Below, in pieces: positions 1 through 9,587 of a DNA stretch of 64,000 nucleotides. Source of the stretch: Plantactinospora sp. BC1 (GTDB lineage: Bacteria; Actinomycetota; Actinomycetes; Mycobacteriales; Micromonosporaceae); contig NZ_CP028158.1 of assembly GCF_003030345.1 (NCBI RefSeq), positions 4,340,001-4,404,000 on the forward strand. The letters run 5' to 3'. The notes under the pieces are model-generated. The model saw only the letters and a list, made by a program, of their open reading frames with translations, ran no database searches and was not told the DNA's origin. Each line of letters starts with the position of its first letter. Positions within the stretch are counted from its first letter, which is position 1. The position numbers were made by a program, and so were the translations under genes.

Positions 1-46
1 CAAGCCGGGGCCGCTGCTGAACAGCGCTGGAGGTGGTACCCGATGA
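1..46 (+). CDS. nuoG: 3' end of upstream gene, probably nuoG (partial)
   Basis: The frame opening at base 2 reads [14 protein letters not shown] and stops at the TGA at 44-46, which overlaps the nuoH ATG in an ATGA junction. The gene before nuoH in actinobacterial operons is nuoG, the large subunit of the peripheral arm. Only the last 14 residues are present, so identity rests on position alone. Confidence 0.5.
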   Translation, partial: KPGPLLNSAGGGTR

Positions 47-1446
47 AACTCCTCTACCTGGCCCAGGATCCGACGTTGCAGGACTTCGGCAAGGATCCTT
101 GGTGGCTCGTCCTGATCAAGATCGTGGGGGCGTTCGTCTTCGCGGTCCTGGCGACGCTGCTGGGCGTCTGGTTCGAGCGCCGCGTGGTGGCCCGGATGGC
201 CCAGCGGCCCGGCCTGAACCAGATCGGCCCGTTCGGTCTGCTGCAGACCCTCGCCGACGGCCTCAAGATGGCCTTCAAGGAGGACATCCTGCCGAAGGCG
301 GCCGACAAGGTCGTCTACTTCTTCGCGCCGACCATCTCGGTGATCTGCGCGGTGACCGCGCTGTCGGTGGTGCCGTTCGGCCCGATGGTGAGCATCTTCG
401 GTGAGCGGACGCCGCTCCAGGTCACCGACGTCTCGGTCGCCGTACTGGTGCTGCTGGCCTGCTCCTCGATGGGCGTCTACGGCATCGTGCTCGGCGGCTG
501 GGCCTCCGGCTCGACGTACCCGCTGCTCGGCGGGTTGCGCTCCACCGCCCAGATGATCTCGTACGAGGTGGCGATGGGTCTGAGCATCGTCGCGGTCTTC
601 ATGACCGCCGGCACGATGTCGACCAGCGGCATCGTCAGCGCCCAGGCCGACGGCACCCGGCTCAACCTCTTCGGCGTGGTCGACCTGCCCGCGCCGGGCT
701 GGTACGCGATCCTGCTGCTGCCGAGCTTCATCATCTTCTTCATCTCCACCGTCGGTGAGACCAACCGGGCGCCGTTCGACCTGCCCGAGGCGGAGTCGGA
801 GCTGGTCGCCGGCTTCATGACGGAGTACAGCTCGCTGAAGTTCGCGCTCTTCATGCTCAGCGAGTACGTCGCGATGGTGACGATGTCGGCGGTCACCACG
901 ACGCTCTTCCTCGGCGGTTGGCGGGCTCCCTGGCCGATCACGCTCTGGGAGGGCGCGAACTCCGGCTGGTGGCCGCTGCTCTGGTTCATGGGCAAGGTCA
1001 TCGGTCTGGTCTTCGTCTTCATCTGGCTGCGCGGCACGCTGCCCCGGCTCCGCTACGACCAGTTCATGCGGCTGGGCTGGAAGGTGCTGCTGCCGATCAA
1101 CCTGGTCTGGATCCTGGTCCTGGCCGGCATCCGCACCCTCCAGAAGGAGGACCTGGGCGACTCCACCCGCTACTCGGTGATCGCCGGTGCGGTGCTGGTC
1201 GTGCTGCTGGTGACGCTCCTCTGGCCGAGCAAGAAGCGGCCGCCGCAGCGCACCCTCCAGGAGAAGGTCAACCGGCGGCCCGCCGGCAGTTTCCCGCTGC
1301 CGCCGATGGATCTCCAGGTGCCACCGAGCCCCCGGATGAGACGGACGGTCGCCGAGCGGGAGCCGGCCAACGTGGGAGCCGGACAGCCCGCCGGAGCCGG
1401 ACAACCGGGCGACGCCGGTACCGGACACGACGAGAAGGAGGTGTGA
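43..1446 (+). CDS. nuoH: NADH-quinone oxidoreductase subunit H
   Basis: NuoH is the complex I membrane subunit at the junction with the peripheral arm and helps form the quinone-binding cavity. At 467 residues it is longer than the proteobacterial form (about 325), as is usual in actinobacteria; the extra length is a hydrophilic Pro/Gly-rich tail after about residue 395. The family signature is visible: [19 protein letters not shown] near residue 45, and [20 protein letters not shown] near residue 240, whose acidic loop lies by the quinone site. The ATG overlaps the preceding stop, and nuoI follows after one base, so the genes are co-translated. Confidence 0.97.
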   Translation: MKLLYLAQDPTLQDFGKDPWWLVLIKIVGAFVFAVLATLLGVWFERRVVARMAQRPGLNQIGPFGLLQTLADGLKMAFKEDILPKAADKVVYFFAPTISVICAVTALSVVPFGPMVSIFGERTPLQVTDVSVAVLVLLACSSMGVYGIVLGGWASGSTYPLLGGLRSTAQMISYEVAMGLSIVAVFMTAGTMSTSGIVSAQADGTRLNLFGVVDLPAPGWYAILLLPSFIIFFISTVGETNRAPFDLPEAESELVAGFMTEYSSLKFALFMLSEYVAMVTMSAVTTTLFLGGWRAPWPITLWEGANSGWWPLLWFMGKVIGLVFVFIWLRGTLPRLRYDQFMRLGWKVLLPINLVWILVLAGIRTLQKEDLGDSTRYSVIAGAVLVVLLVTLLWPSKKRPPQRTLQEKVNRRPAGSFPLPPMDLQVPPSPRMRRTVAEREPANVGAGQPAGAGQPGDAGTGHDEKEV

Positions 1447-1447
1447 C

Positions 1448-2038
1448 GTGGGCGCGATCACCGGATCGTTCAAGGGTTTCGGGGTCACCTTCTCGCACAT
1501 GTTCAAGAAGGTCGTCACCACCGACTACCCGTTCAAGCCGCCGGTCTCGGCGCCGCGCTACCACGGGCGGCACATCCTCAACCGGCACCCGGACGGGCTG
1601 GAGAAGTGCATCGGCTGCGAGCTGTGCGCCTGGGCCTGCCCGGCCGACGCGATCTACGTCGAGGGTGGCGACAACACCGAGGAGCAGCGCTTCTCGCCGG
1701 GTGAGCGGTACGCCAGCACGTACCAGATCAACTACGCCCGCTGCATCTTCTGCGGGCTCTGCATCGAGGCCTGCCCGACCCGTTCGCTGACGATGAGCAA
1801 CGAGTACGAGCTGGCCCGGGACAACCGGCAGGATCTGATCTTCACCAAGGAGCAGCTGCTGGCGCCGCTGCTGCCGGGGATGGAGCAGCCGCCGCACCCG
1901 ATGCGGCTCGGTGACACCGAGAAGGACTACTACGTCGGCGCGCTGACCAACCCGGGCACCTCGGCCGGCGCGGAGCGGGCGCCCTGGTCCGAGACCGCCA
2001 CGGTCGACGGCTCCGGTACGACGGGAGAACGGCCGTGA
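1448..2038 (+). CDS. nuoI: NADH-quinone oxidoreductase subunit I (2x4Fe-4S)
   Basis: This ferredoxin-like subunit carries clusters N6a and N6b and passes electrons along the peripheral arm toward quinone. Two motifs are complete: [12 protein letters not shown] near residue 57 and [12 protein letters not shown] near residue 100. Length (196 aa) is normal. The start is a GTG, one base after the nuoH stop, with a GGAGG-like site inside the end of nuoH. The last codons overlap the start of nuoJ. Confidence 0.97.
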   Translation: MGAITGSFKGFGVTFSHMFKKVVTTDYPFKPPVSAPRYHGRHILNRHPDGLEKCIGCELCAWACPADAIYVEGGDNTEEQRFSPGERYASTYQINYARCIFCGLCIEACPTRSLTMSNEYELARDNRQDLIFTKEQLLAPLLPGMEQPPHPMRLGDTEKDYYVGALTNPGTSAGAERAPWSETATVDGSGTTGERP

Positions 2039-2805
2039 CGACATCAGCGGTGCTCGCCGCCGCCGGTGGGGTGACCGGCGGGGAACAGGTGACCTTCTGG
2101 ATCCTGGCCCCGCTCGCCCTGATCGGCGCGATCGGCACGGTCTGGGCCCGCAACGCGGTGCACTCCGCGCTCTGGCTGGTGCTGACCATGCTCTGCCTGG
2201 GCGTCTTCTACGTGATCCAGTCCGGGCCGTTCATCGGCCTGGTGCAGATCATCGTCTACACCGGCGCCATCATGATGCTCTTCCTCTTCGTGCTGATGCT
2301 GGTCGGCCGGGACGCCTCGGACTCGCTGATCGAGACGCTGCGCGGGCAGCGGATCGCCGCGATCCTGCTCGGCCTCGGCTTCGGCACGCTGCTCGCCACC
2401 GGGCTGTGGCGGGCGCTCGGCCAGGCGGACGCCGTCGGTCTGGAGCAGGCGAACGCGAACGGCAACGTGCAGGGCATCGCGGCGCTGCTCTTCACCAGGT
2501 ACGTCTTCGCCTTCGAGGTCACCTCGGCGCTGCTGATCACCGCGGCGGTCGGCGCGATGGTGCTGGCCCACGTCGAGCGGCGCCGCGAGGACCGGATGGA
2601 CCAGATCGCCACGATGAAGGCGCGGTTCCGCCCCGGCAACTACCCGGGACCGAAGCCCGGCCCCGGCGTGTACGCCACCTCGTCCTCGGTCGCCACCCCG
2701 GCCCGGCTGCCGGACGGCGGGCTGACCGAGCGGAGCGTTCCGCAGATCCTGCCGCAGCGTGAACTCTCCGCCGAGGAGAGGGCGCTGAAGGGGACGGAGA
2801 AATAA
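2035..2805 (+). CDS. nuoJ: NADH-quinone oxidoreductase subunit J
   Basis: NuoJ is a five-helix membrane subunit of the proton-pumping arm. Hydrophobic helices fill residues 15-190, including the segment [20 protein letters not shown], whose pi-bulge helix is typical of the family. A hydrophilic tail of about 60 residues follows (256 aa in all), common in actinobacterial NuoJ. The GTG start overlaps the nuoI stop (GTGA), and nuoK begins one base after the TAA. Confidence 0.96.
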   Translation: MTTSAVLAAAGGVTGGEQVTFWILAPLALIGAIGTVWARNAVHSALWLVLTMLCLGVFYVIQSGPFIGLVQIIVYTGAIMMLFLFVLMLVGRDASDSLIETLRGQRIAAILLGLGFGTLLATGLWRALGQADAVGLEQANANGNVQGIAALLFTRYVFAFEVTSALLITAAVGAMVLAHVERRREDRMDQIATMKARFRPGNYPGPKPGPGVYATSSSVATPARLPDGGLTERSVPQILPQRELSAEERALKGTEK

Positions 2806-2806
2806 G

Positions 2807-3124
2807 ATGTCGGACTTCCTGTCGGTGTCGCCGAACCACTACCTGATCCTCGCCTGCCTGCTCTTCACGGTCGGCGCGGTCGGGGTGCTGATCCGGCGCA
2901 ACGCGATCGTCCTCTTCATGTGCATCGAGCTGATGCTCAACGCGGCCAACCTCGCGCTGGTCACGTTCAGCCGGATCAACGGCGACCTGAACGGTCAGAT
3001 CATGGCGTTCTTCGTCATGGTGGTGGCCGCCGCCGAGGTCGTGGTCGGGCTGGCCATCATCATGACGATCTTCCGGACTCGACGCTCGGCGAGCGTCGAC
3101 GACGCCAACCTGTTGAAGTACTAA
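2807..3124 (+). CDS. nuoK: NADH-quinone oxidoreductase subunit K
   Basis: NuoK is the small three-helix subunit (105 aa, normal length), related to MrpC/MnhC antiporter subunits. The membrane glutamates needed for proton transfer are visible in [13 protein letters not shown] (near residue 40) and [10 protein letters not shown] (near residue 75). The ATG lies one base after the nuoJ stop. Confidence 0.96.
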   Translation: MSDFLSVSPNHYLILACLLFTVGAVGVLIRRNAIVLFMCIELMLNAANLALVTFSRINGDLNGQIMAFFVMVVAAAEVVVGLAIIMTIFRTRRSASVDDANLLKY

Positions 3125-3137
3125 GAGGGGCCCACCA

Positions 3138-5054
3138 GTGGAACATTCTGTGGAGTACGCCCACGCCACGGGGTTGCTGGGCAGCGTGTGGCTGCTGGTG
3201 GCCATCCCGCTGGTCAGCGCGGCGATCCTCCTGCTGCTCGGCCGGCGTGCCGACCGGTGGGGGCACTGGCTCGGCGTGGCCAGCGTCGGCGCCATCTTCG
3301 TGCTCGGTCTGACCTACTTCTTCTCGCTGCGGGGCCTTGCGAACCGCTCGGTCGAACTGAGCCTCTGGGACTTCATCGCGGTCGGTGACCTGCACGTCGA
3401 CTTCGGACTGCTCTTCGACCCGCTGGCCGCGGTCTTCGTACTGCTGATCACGGGCGTGGGCTTCCTGATCCACGTGTACGCGGTCGGCTACATGGCGCAC
3501 GACGCCGGCCGGCGGAAGTTCTTCGGGTACTTCAACCTCTTCGTCGCGGCGATGTTGCTGCTGGTACTCGGCAACAACTACGTGATGCTCTACGTCGGCT
3601 GGGAGGGCGTCGGTCTGGCGTCGTACCTGCTGATCTCGTTCTGGACCGACCGGCCGAGCGCGGCCACCGCCGGCAAGAAGGCGTTCCTGATGAACCGGGT
3701 CGGCGACGCCGGCCTGGCGATCGCGATCTTCATCATGTTCGCCACCCTCGGCAGCACCCAGTACGTCGACGTCTTCAACGGCGCCGGGGCGCTGGCCGGC
3801 GGTACGGTGCTGGCGATCGGCCTGCTGCTGCTGCTCGGCGCGACCGGCAAGTCCGGCCAGTTCCCGCTCCAGGCGTGGCTGCCGGACGCGATGGAGGGCC
3901 CGACCCCGGTCTCCGCGCTGATCCACGCCGCCACGATGGTGACCGCCGGCGTCTACCTGATCGCCCGGTCCAACCCGATCTTCTCGCTCGACCCGACGTT
4001 GCAGACCGTGGTGGTCAGCGTCGGCGCGCTCACCCTGCTGATGGGCTGCATCATCGGCGCGGCCAAGGACGACATCAAGCGGGTCCTGGCCTGGTCGACG
4101 GTGAGCCAGATCGGCTACATGTTCCTCGGTGTCGGGCTCGGCGGCGGGGCGTACGCGCTGGCCATCATCCACCTGCTGGCGCACGGCTTCTTCAAGGCCA
4201 ACATGTTCCTCGGGGCCGGCTCGGTGATGCACGGCATGAACGACCAGGTCGACATCCGCCGGTTCGGCGGGCTGTCGAAGTACATGAAGATCACCTGGAT
4301 CACCTTCGGGCTCGGCTGGCTGGCGATCATCGGCATGTGGCCGTTCTCCGGCTTCTTCACCAAGGAGCCGATCATCGTCGAGGCGTTCGCCCGCGACGAC
4401 TGGACCGCCTGGCTCTACGGCGGCGCCGCGCTGCTCGGTGCCGGGCTGACCGCCTTCTACATGACCCGGCTCTTCGTGCTCACCTTCCACGGGCCGAAGC
4501 GGTGGACCGAGGACATCGAGCACCCGCACGAGTCGCCGCCGGTGATGACCGTGCCGCTGATCCTGCTCGGTCTCGGCTCGGTGGTCGCCGGTGGCCTGAT
4601 GGCGACCCCGGTCGCCGACTGGCTGACCCCGGTACTCGGGCACGGCGAGCACCACGAGCCGGTGCTCTCGCACACGGTGATCACCGTGCTCTCGCTCGGC
4701 CTGACCGTGCTCGGCGCCGGCCTCGCCTGGCTGCTGTTCCGCAACGGCACCGCGCTACAGGAGCAGCCGGCCGGCCCGGTGGTCCGGGCGGCCCGGCGCA
4801 ACCTCTACACCGACGCGTTCAACGAGGCGGTCTTCGAGAAGCCGGGCATCTTCCTCACCCGGGCGCTCGTCTTCCTGGACAACCGGGGCATCGACGGGCT
4901 GGTCAACGCGCTCGCCGCCGCGGTCGGCGGTGGATCGGGCCGGTTGCGCCGGCTCCAGACCGGCTTCGTCCGGTCGTACGCGATGTCCATCATGACCGGC
5001 GCGGTGCTGGTGGTGGCGGCGTTCCTGGCGGTCCAACTGGGGTGGTTCGCGTGA
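3138..5054 (+). CDS. nuoL: NADH-quinone oxidoreductase subunit L
   Basis: NuoL is the most distal antiporter-like subunit, with about 16 membrane helices and the long lateral helix (638 aa, normal). The Mrp-antiporter core is clear: MLYVGWEGVGLASYLLISFW near residue 150 with the key glutamate, the KSGQFPLQAWLPDAMEGPTPVSALIHAATMV block near 240, and LLAHGFFKANMFL near 350. It starts with GTG 13 bases after nuoK. Its TGA overlaps a mini-reading frame that leads into nuoM. Confidence 0.97.
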   Translation: MEHSVEYAHATGLLGSVWLLVAIPLVSAAILLLLGRRADRWGHWLGVASVGAIFVLGLTYFFSLRGLANRSVELSLWDFIAVGDLHVDFGLLFDPLAAVFVLLITGVGFLIHVYAVGYMAHDAGRRKFFGYFNLFVAAMLLLVLGNNYVMLYVGWEGVGLASYLLISFWTDRPSAATAGKKAFLMNRVGDAGLAIAIFIMFATLGSTQYVDVFNGAGALAGGTVLAIGLLLLLGATGKSGQFPLQAWLPDAMEGPTPVSALIHAATMVTAGVYLIARSNPIFSLDPTLQTVVVSVGALTLLMGCIIGAAKDDIKRVLAWSTVSQIGYMFLGVGLGGGAYALAIIHLLAHGFFKANMFLGAGSVMHGMNDQVDIRRFGGLSKYMKITWITFGLGWLAIIGMWPFSGFFTKEPIIVEAFARDDWTAWLYGGAALLGAGLTAFYMTRLFVLTFHGPKRWTEDIEHPHESPPVMTVPLILLGLGSVVAGGLMATPVADWLTPVLGHGEHHEPVLSHTVITVLSLGLTVLGAGLAWLLFRNGTALQEQPAGPVVRAARRNLYTDAFNEAVFEKPGIFLTRALVFLDNRGIDGLVNALAAAVGGGSGRLRRLQTGFVRSYAMSIMTGAVLVVAAFLAVQLGWFA

Positions 5055-5137
5055 CCCACCACAACGCACCGGTCGCACCGAACCGGCCGGGCGACCTCGA
5101 CCGGCCGGGCACTGACGACGGAGGTAAGGCCGAATAA
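5051..5137 (+). CDS. mini-ORF bridging nuoL and nuoM (28 aa, speculative)
   Basis: A GTG at 5051 overlaps the nuoL stop (GTGA), and the frame runs 28 codons to a TAA at 5135-5137 that overlaps the nuoM ATG (TAATG). The peptide is hydrophilic, rich in Pro, Gly and Asp, and resembles no family known to me. A possible role is re-initiation, carrying ribosomes from nuoL to nuoM. It may equally be chance in GC-rich DNA, where stops are rare. Confidence 0.25.
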   Translation: MTHHNAPVAPNRPGDLDRPGTDDGGKAE

Positions 5138-6672
5138 TGTCCGACTTCCCCTTCCTCTCGGTGCTCACCGTCGCGCCGCTGGTCGGCGCGCTGGTGGTGG
5201 TCTTCCTGCCGGCCAGCCGTGGCGAGCTGGCCAAGCGGATCGCACTCGGCTGGTCGCTGGCCGTGCTGGTGCTCTCCGTCTTCATGTGGATCGCCTTCGA
5301 GGCCGGCGGCGACCGGCTCCAGCTCCGCGAGTCGTACTCGTGGATCCCGCGCTGGGGGGTGAACTTCACCTTCGCCGCCGACGGCATCGCGCTGGTCATG
5401 CTGATGCTGATCGCCCTGCTGGTGCCGCTGGTGATCCTCGCCTCCTGGCACGACGCGGAGAAGTCGAAACGCTCCGTGCCGGTCTACTTCGCGCTGCTGC
5501 TCTTCCTCGAGTGCACGATGATCGGCGTCTTCGCCGCCGCCGACGTCTTCCTCTTCTACGTGTTCTTCGAGGTCATGCTCGTGCCGATGTACTTCCTGAT
5601 CGGCAGCTACGGCGGCCACCAGCGGCAGTACGCGGCGGTGAAGTTCTTCCTCTACTCGCTCGTCGGCGGGCTCTTCATGCTCGCCGCCGTGATCGGGCTC
5701 TGGGTCGTCGGCGGCAAGACCTTCGACTGGCAGGCGCTGACCCAGGTCGACATCTCCACCGGTACCGAGCGTTGGCTCTTCCTCGGCTTCTTCCTCGCCT
5801 TCGCGATCAAGGCGCCGTTCTTCCCGTTCCACACCTGGCTGCCGGACGCCGGTGGCGCGGCACCGGCCGGCGCCGCCGCGCTGCTGGTCGGGGTACTCGA
5901 CAAGGTCGGCACCTTCGGGATCCTGCGGTACTGCCTGCCGCTCTTCCCCGAGGCGTCGAAGTGGTTCGCCCCGTACGCGATCGCGCTGGCGCTGATCGGG
6001 ATCATCTACGCGGCACTGCTGGCGGTCGGGCAGAACGACCTGAAGCGGCTCGTCTCCTACACCTCGATCGCGCACTTCGGCTTCATCGGCGTCGGGCTCT
6101 TCGCCTTCACCACCCAGGCCGGCACCGGCGCGGTGCTCTACATGGTCAACCACGGCCTCGCCACCGGGCTGCTCTTCCTGGTGGTCGGCATGCTGGTCGC
6201 CCGGCGCGGCTCCGCGCTGATCACCGACTTCGGTGGCGCCGGCAAGCTGGTACCGCTGCTCGCCGGGGTGTTCTTCTTCGCCGGTCTCGCCTCGCTGGCG
6301 CTGCCCGGCACGGCACCGTTCATCTCGGAGTTCCTGGTGCTGATCGGCACCTACACGGTGAACAAGCCGGTCGCGATCATCGCCACCGTCGGGATCATCC
6401 TGGCCGCCGCGTACGTGCTCTGGATGATCCAGCGGACCACCCAGGGCACGCTGAACCCGGCGCTGTCCGGGGTGGAGGGGATGCGGCGGGACCTGTCGGT
6501 GCGGGAGAAGGTCGTGGTCGCCCCGCTGATCGCGTTGCTGCTGCTGCTCGGCTTCTATCCGAAGCCGGTCACCGACGTCATCAACCCCGCCGTCCAGGCC
6601 ACCATGGAGCAGGACCTCGGCAAGCAGGACCCGGCGCCGACGGTGGGCACCGTCCAGGAGGCACACCGGTGA
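5137..6672 (+). CDS. nuoM: NADH-quinone oxidoreductase subunit M
   Basis: NuoM is the second antiporter-like proton-channel subunit (511 aa, about 14 helices). FYVFFEVMLVPMYFLIGSYG near residue 145 contains the conserved glutamate, and AIKAPFFPFHTWLPDA near residue 225 holds the conserved lysine and TWLPDAH-like loop; ALLVGVLDKVGTFGILRY follows. The ATG is preceded by GGAGG at 5120-5124 and an AAGG nearer the start. The stop opens a second bridging mini-frame leading to nuoN. Confidence 0.97.
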   Translation: MSDFPFLSVLTVAPLVGALVVVFLPASRGELAKRIALGWSLAVLVLSVFMWIAFEAGGDRLQLRESYSWIPRWGVNFTFAADGIALVMLMLIALLVPLVILASWHDAEKSKRSVPVYFALLLFLECTMIGVFAAADVFLFYVFFEVMLVPMYFLIGSYGGHQRQYAAVKFFLYSLVGGLFMLAAVIGLWVVGGKTFDWQALTQVDISTGTERWLFLGFFLAFAIKAPFFPFHTWLPDAGGAAPAGAAALLVGVLDKVGTFGILRYCLPLFPEASKWFAPYAIALALIGIIYAALLAVGQNDLKRLVSYTSIAHFGFIGVGLFAFTTQAGTGAVLYMVNHGLATGLLFLVVGMLVARRGSALITDFGGAGKLVPLLAGVFFFAGLASLALPGTAPFISEFLVLIGTYTVNKPVAIIATVGIILAAAYVLWMIQRTTQGTLNPALSGVEGMRRDLSVREKVVVAPLIALLLLLGFYPKPVTDVINPAVQATMEQDLGKQDPAPTVGTVQEAHR

Positions 6673-6710
6673 GCCGGCTGCCAGTCGCGTACGTAAGGAA
6701 GGTCCGATAA
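6669..6710 (+). CDS. mini-ORF bridging nuoM and nuoN (13 aa, speculative)
   Basis: GTG at 6669 overlaps the nuoM stop (GTGA). The frame reads MSRLPVAYVRKVR and ends with a TAA at 6708-6710 that overlaps the nuoN ATG (TAATG), the same arrangement as between nuoL and nuoM. The AAGGAAGG serving nuoN lies inside it. It is more likely a translational-coupling device than a functional peptide. Confidence 0.25.
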   Translation: MSRLPVAYVRKVR

Positions 6711-8266
6711 TGGATCTCAAGCTGCCGGACATCGACTACGCGGCTCTGGCACCGATCCTGGTGCTGTTCGGAGCCTCCGTGCTCGGCATCCTGGTCGAGG
6801 CGTTCGTACCCCGGAAGAGCCGGCACCTGACCCAGCTCGTCCTCGGCCTGCTGGCCGTGACCGGCGCGCTGGTCGCGGTGGTGCTGAACGCGCACGACCG
6901 GCTGGTCACCGCCGGCGAGGCGGTCGCGGTCGACGGCCCGACGCTCTTCCTCCAGGGTTCGATCCTGGTGCTCGCCGGAATGGCGCTGCTGCTGATCGGC
7001 GAGCGCACGGTGCAGCGCGGCGGCGCGTTCGTGGCGCACGCCGCGGTCACCGTCGGCTCGCCGGAGGACCACCGGCAGGCCGCCGACTCCGAGGGTGCGA
7101 CCGAGGTCTACCCGCTGACCCTCTTCGCCGTCTCCGGCATGCTGCTCTTCGTCGCCGCGAACGACCTGCTGACGATGTTCATCGCGCTGGAGGCGTTCTC
7201 GCTGCCGCTCTACCTGCTCTGCGCGCTGGCCCGGCGCCGGCGGCTGTTGAGCCAGGAGGCGGCGCTGAAGTACTTCCTGCTCGGCTCGTACGCCTCGGCG
7301 TTCTTCCTCTTCGGCATGGCGCTGGTCTACGGCTTCACGGTCGGTGCCGGCGGCACCGGCTCCGGCGGCGGGGTCGACTTCGGCACCATCCGGACCGCGG
7401 TCACCGACTCGGCCGCCAGCGAGGTACTGCTCTTCGGCGGGCTCGCGCTGCTCTCGATCGGCCTGCTGTTCAAGATCGCGGCGGCGCCGTTCCACGTCTG
7501 GACCCCGGACGTCTACCAGGGCGCCCCGACCCCGATCACCGGCTTCATGGCCGCCTGCACCAAGGTCGCCGCCTTCGGCGGTCTGCTCCGGGTGCTGCAC
7601 GTGGCGTTCTCCGGGGCGAGTTGGGACTTCACCCCGGTGCTCGGCGTCATCGCGGTACTGACCATGCTGGTCGGGGCGGTCCTCGCGGTCACCCAGACCG
7701 ACATCAAGCGGCTGCTCGCGTACTCCTCGGTGGCGAACGCCGGCTACCTGCTGGTCGGTGCCCTGGTGCTCTCCAAGGACGGGCTGTCCAGCACGATGTT
7801 CTACCTCGTCGCGTACGGCTTCACGGTGCTCGCCGCGTTCGGCGTGGTGACGCTGGTCCGGGACGCGGACGGCGAGGCGACCCACCTGTCCCGGTGGGCC
7901 GGGCTGGGCCGGCGTTCGCCGCTCTATGCCGGAATCTTCACCTTCCTGCTGCTCGCCTTCGCCGGTATTCCGGCGACCAGCGGGTTCATCAGCAAGTTTG
8001 CGGTGTTCGGGGCCGCGCTGGACGCCGGGCATACCTGGCTGGTGATCGCGGGCGTGCTGACCAGCATGATCCTCGCCTTCCCGTACCTGCGGGTGGTGGT
8101 GATGATGTGGCTCTCCGAGCCGGGCGAGTCGACTCCGACGGTGTCGCTGCCGGGCGGGCTGACCGCCGCGGCCCTGATGATCGGGGTCGTCGCCACGCTG
8201 GTCCTGGGGGTCGCGCCGGCACCACTGCTGGATCTTGCCAACGGCGCCGCCGAATTCGTCCGATGA
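6710..8266 (+). CDS. nuoN: NADH-quinone oxidoreductase subunit N
   Basis: NuoN is the third antiporter-like subunit and sits nearest NuoK (518 aa, about 14 helices). FIALEAFSLPLYLLCALARR near residue 160 carries the channel glutamate; FKIAAAPFHVWTPDVYQGAPTPITGFMA near residue 255 holds the central lysine and conserved loop. A 30-residue polar loop near residue 115 (VGSPEDHRQAADSEGATEV) is longer than in E. coli. The start has AAGGAAGG seven bases upstream. It is the last nuo gene. Confidence 0.97.
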   Translation: MDLKLPDIDYAALAPILVLFGASVLGILVEAFVPRKSRHLTQLVLGLLAVTGALVAVVLNAHDRLVTAGEAVAVDGPTLFLQGSILVLAGMALLLIGERTVQRGGAFVAHAAVTVGSPEDHRQAADSEGATEVYPLTLFAVSGMLLFVAANDLLTMFIALEAFSLPLYLLCALARRRRLLSQEAALKYFLLGSYASAFFLFGMALVYGFTVGAGGTGSGGGVDFGTIRTAVTDSAASEVLLFGGLALLSIGLLFKIAAAPFHVWTPDVYQGAPTPITGFMAACTKVAAFGGLLRVLHVAFSGASWDFTPVLGVIAVLTMLVGAVLAVTQTDIKRLLAYSSVANAGYLLVGALVLSKDGLSSTMFYLVAYGFTVLAAFGVVTLVRDADGEATHLSRWAGLGRRSPLYAGIFTFLLLAFAGIPATSGFISKFAVFGAALDAGHTWLVIAGVLTSMILAFPYLRVVVMMWLSEPGESTPTVSLPGGLTAAALMIGVVATLVLGVAPAPLLDLANGAAEFVR

Positions 8267-8340
8267 CCGGTGACCCCCACGCCCCTTCCCAGGCCGACCG
8301 CCCCCGACCAGGGGTTGGCCGGCGGGTGTGGCATGGTTGA
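8263..8340 (+). CDS. mini-ORF bridging nuoN and the polyprenyl synthase (25 aa, speculative)
   Basis: ATG at 8263 overlaps the nuoN TGA (ATGA). The frame runs 25 codons and stops at 8338-8340, just past the preferred ATG (8333) of the next gene. The peptide is basic and Pro/Arg-rich with no recognisable family. It is reported because it repeats the bridging pattern seen twice upstream; coding status is doubtful. Confidence 0.18.
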   Translation: MTGDPHAPSQADRPRPGVGRRVWHG

Positions 8341-9376
8341 AGGCGTGGGGGGAACGGCTGGCGGCATGGCGGCCCTCGGGCTCGACACGATCGGGCTCGA
8401 GTTCGCGGATGCCCGCGTGGAAGCATCGGTGGCCAGCGTGCTGGCCAACGTGGAGTCGGAGCTGCGCGACAACGTCGCCAGCGCCGACCCGATGGTGGAC
8501 GAGGCGGCCCGGCACCTGATGGATGCCGGCGGCAAGCGGTTCCGCCCGCTGCTGGTGGCGCTCGGCGCCCAGTTCGGTGATCCGGTCGCGCCGCACGTCG
8601 TACCGGCGGCGGTGGTGATGGAACTCACCCACCTCGCCACGCTCTACCACGACGACGTGATGGACGAGGCGCCGGTGCGCCGGGGTGCGCCGAGTGCGAA
8701 CTCCCGGTGGGGCAACTCGGTGGCGATCCTGGTCGGCGACTATCTCTTCGCCCGGGCCGCCGACATCGCCGCCGACCTCGGCACCGAGGCGGTCCGGTTG
8801 CAGGCCCGGACGTTCGCCCGGCTGGTGCACGGGCAGATCGCCGAGACCGTCGGCCCGCGCGACGCCGACCCGGTCGCGCACTACCTGCACGTGATCGCCG
8901 AGAAGACCGGTTCGCTGATCGCCACCTCGGCCCGGTTCGGCGGCATGTTCGGCGGCGCACCGGCCCCGCACATCGAGGCGCTGGCCGGTTACGGCGAGAC
9001 CATCGGGGTCGCCTTCCAGCTCTCCGACGACCTGCTCGACATCTCCTCGGAGTCGGTGCAGTCCGGCAAGACCCCCGGCACCGACCTGCGGGAGGGGGTG
9101 CCGACCCTGCCGGTGCTCTACGCGCTCGGCACGGACGACGGCGACGCCGCCTCGGTACGGCTGCGGGAGATTCTCGCGCTCGGCCCGATCACCGACGACG
9201 CGCTGCACGCCGAGGCGCTCGGCCTGCTCCGCGAGTCTCCGGCGCTGAAGCGGGCCCGGGAGACGGTCCGCAGCTATGCCGAGGAGGCCCGCTCCTGCCT
9301 CGCCCCGCTGCCCGACAGCGCGCCCCGACAGGCCCTGGAGTCGCTCTGCGACTTCATCGCCGACCGCACCGGCTGA
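8333..9376 (+). CDS. polyprenyl diphosphate synthase (trans-isoprenyl)
   Basis: The enzyme condenses isopentenyl diphosphate onto an allylic primer to make a long all-trans polyprenyl diphosphate. Both aspartate-rich motifs are intact: DDVMD at residues 107-111 and DDLLD at 232-236. GGKRFRPLLVAL near residue 66 binds diphosphate. The position directly behind nuoN suggests the product is the menaquinone side chain, so the operon would pair the quinone with its reductase. The ATG at 8333 gives 347 residues; an in-frame GTG at 8270 would add 21. Chain length cannot be read reliably (HepT/GrcC-like or octa- to nonaprenyl). Confidence 0.92.
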   Translation: MVEGVGGTAGGMAALGLDTIGLEFADARVEASVASVLANVESELRDNVASADPMVDEAARHLMDAGGKRFRPLLVALGAQFGDPVAPHVVPAAVVMELTHLATLYHDDVMDEAPVRRGAPSANSRWGNSVAILVGDYLFARAADIAADLGTEAVRLQARTFARLVHGQIAETVGPRDADPVAHYLHVIAEKTGSLIATSARFGGMFGGAPAPHIEALAGYGETIGVAFQLSDDLLDISSESVQSGKTPGTDLREGVPTLPVLYALGTDDGDAASVRLREILALGPITDDALHAEALGLLRESPALKRARETVRSYAEEARSCLAPLPDSAPRQALESLCDFIADRTG

Positions 9377-9382
9377 GGACCC

Positions 9383-9502
9383 CGCTCTCCGCCTCAGATC
9401 GCCGTTCCCCGGCGCAGATCGCCGCTCTCCGCCTCAGATCGCCGTTCCCCGGCGCAGATCGCCGCTCTCCGCCTCAGATCGCCGTTCCCTGGCTCAGATT
9501 GC
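9383..9502. repeat. 40-bp tandem repeat, three copies (intergenic)
   Basis: Three head-to-tail copies lie at 9383-9422, 9423-9462 and 9463-9502. The first two are identical and the third differs at a few bases in its second half. Each copy is two related 20-bp halves ending in CAGATCGC (the third copy's last half ends CAGATTGC). A looser series with CTCAGGGCG continues to about 9565. It lies between the convergent polyprenyl synthase and MFS genes, where a terminator would be expected. No protein is evident. Confidence 0.9.
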
Positions 9503-9587
9503 CTTTGCCCGTCCTCAGGGCGTCCTTGTCAGGCTCAGGGCGCGAGTTCGAGGCTGAGGGCGTCCGCCGGCTCGTCTGGGCGCGGGG

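Noticed and set aside
9383-9502. CRISPR array
   Set aside because: Units are contiguous with no unique spacers and no cas genes are present.
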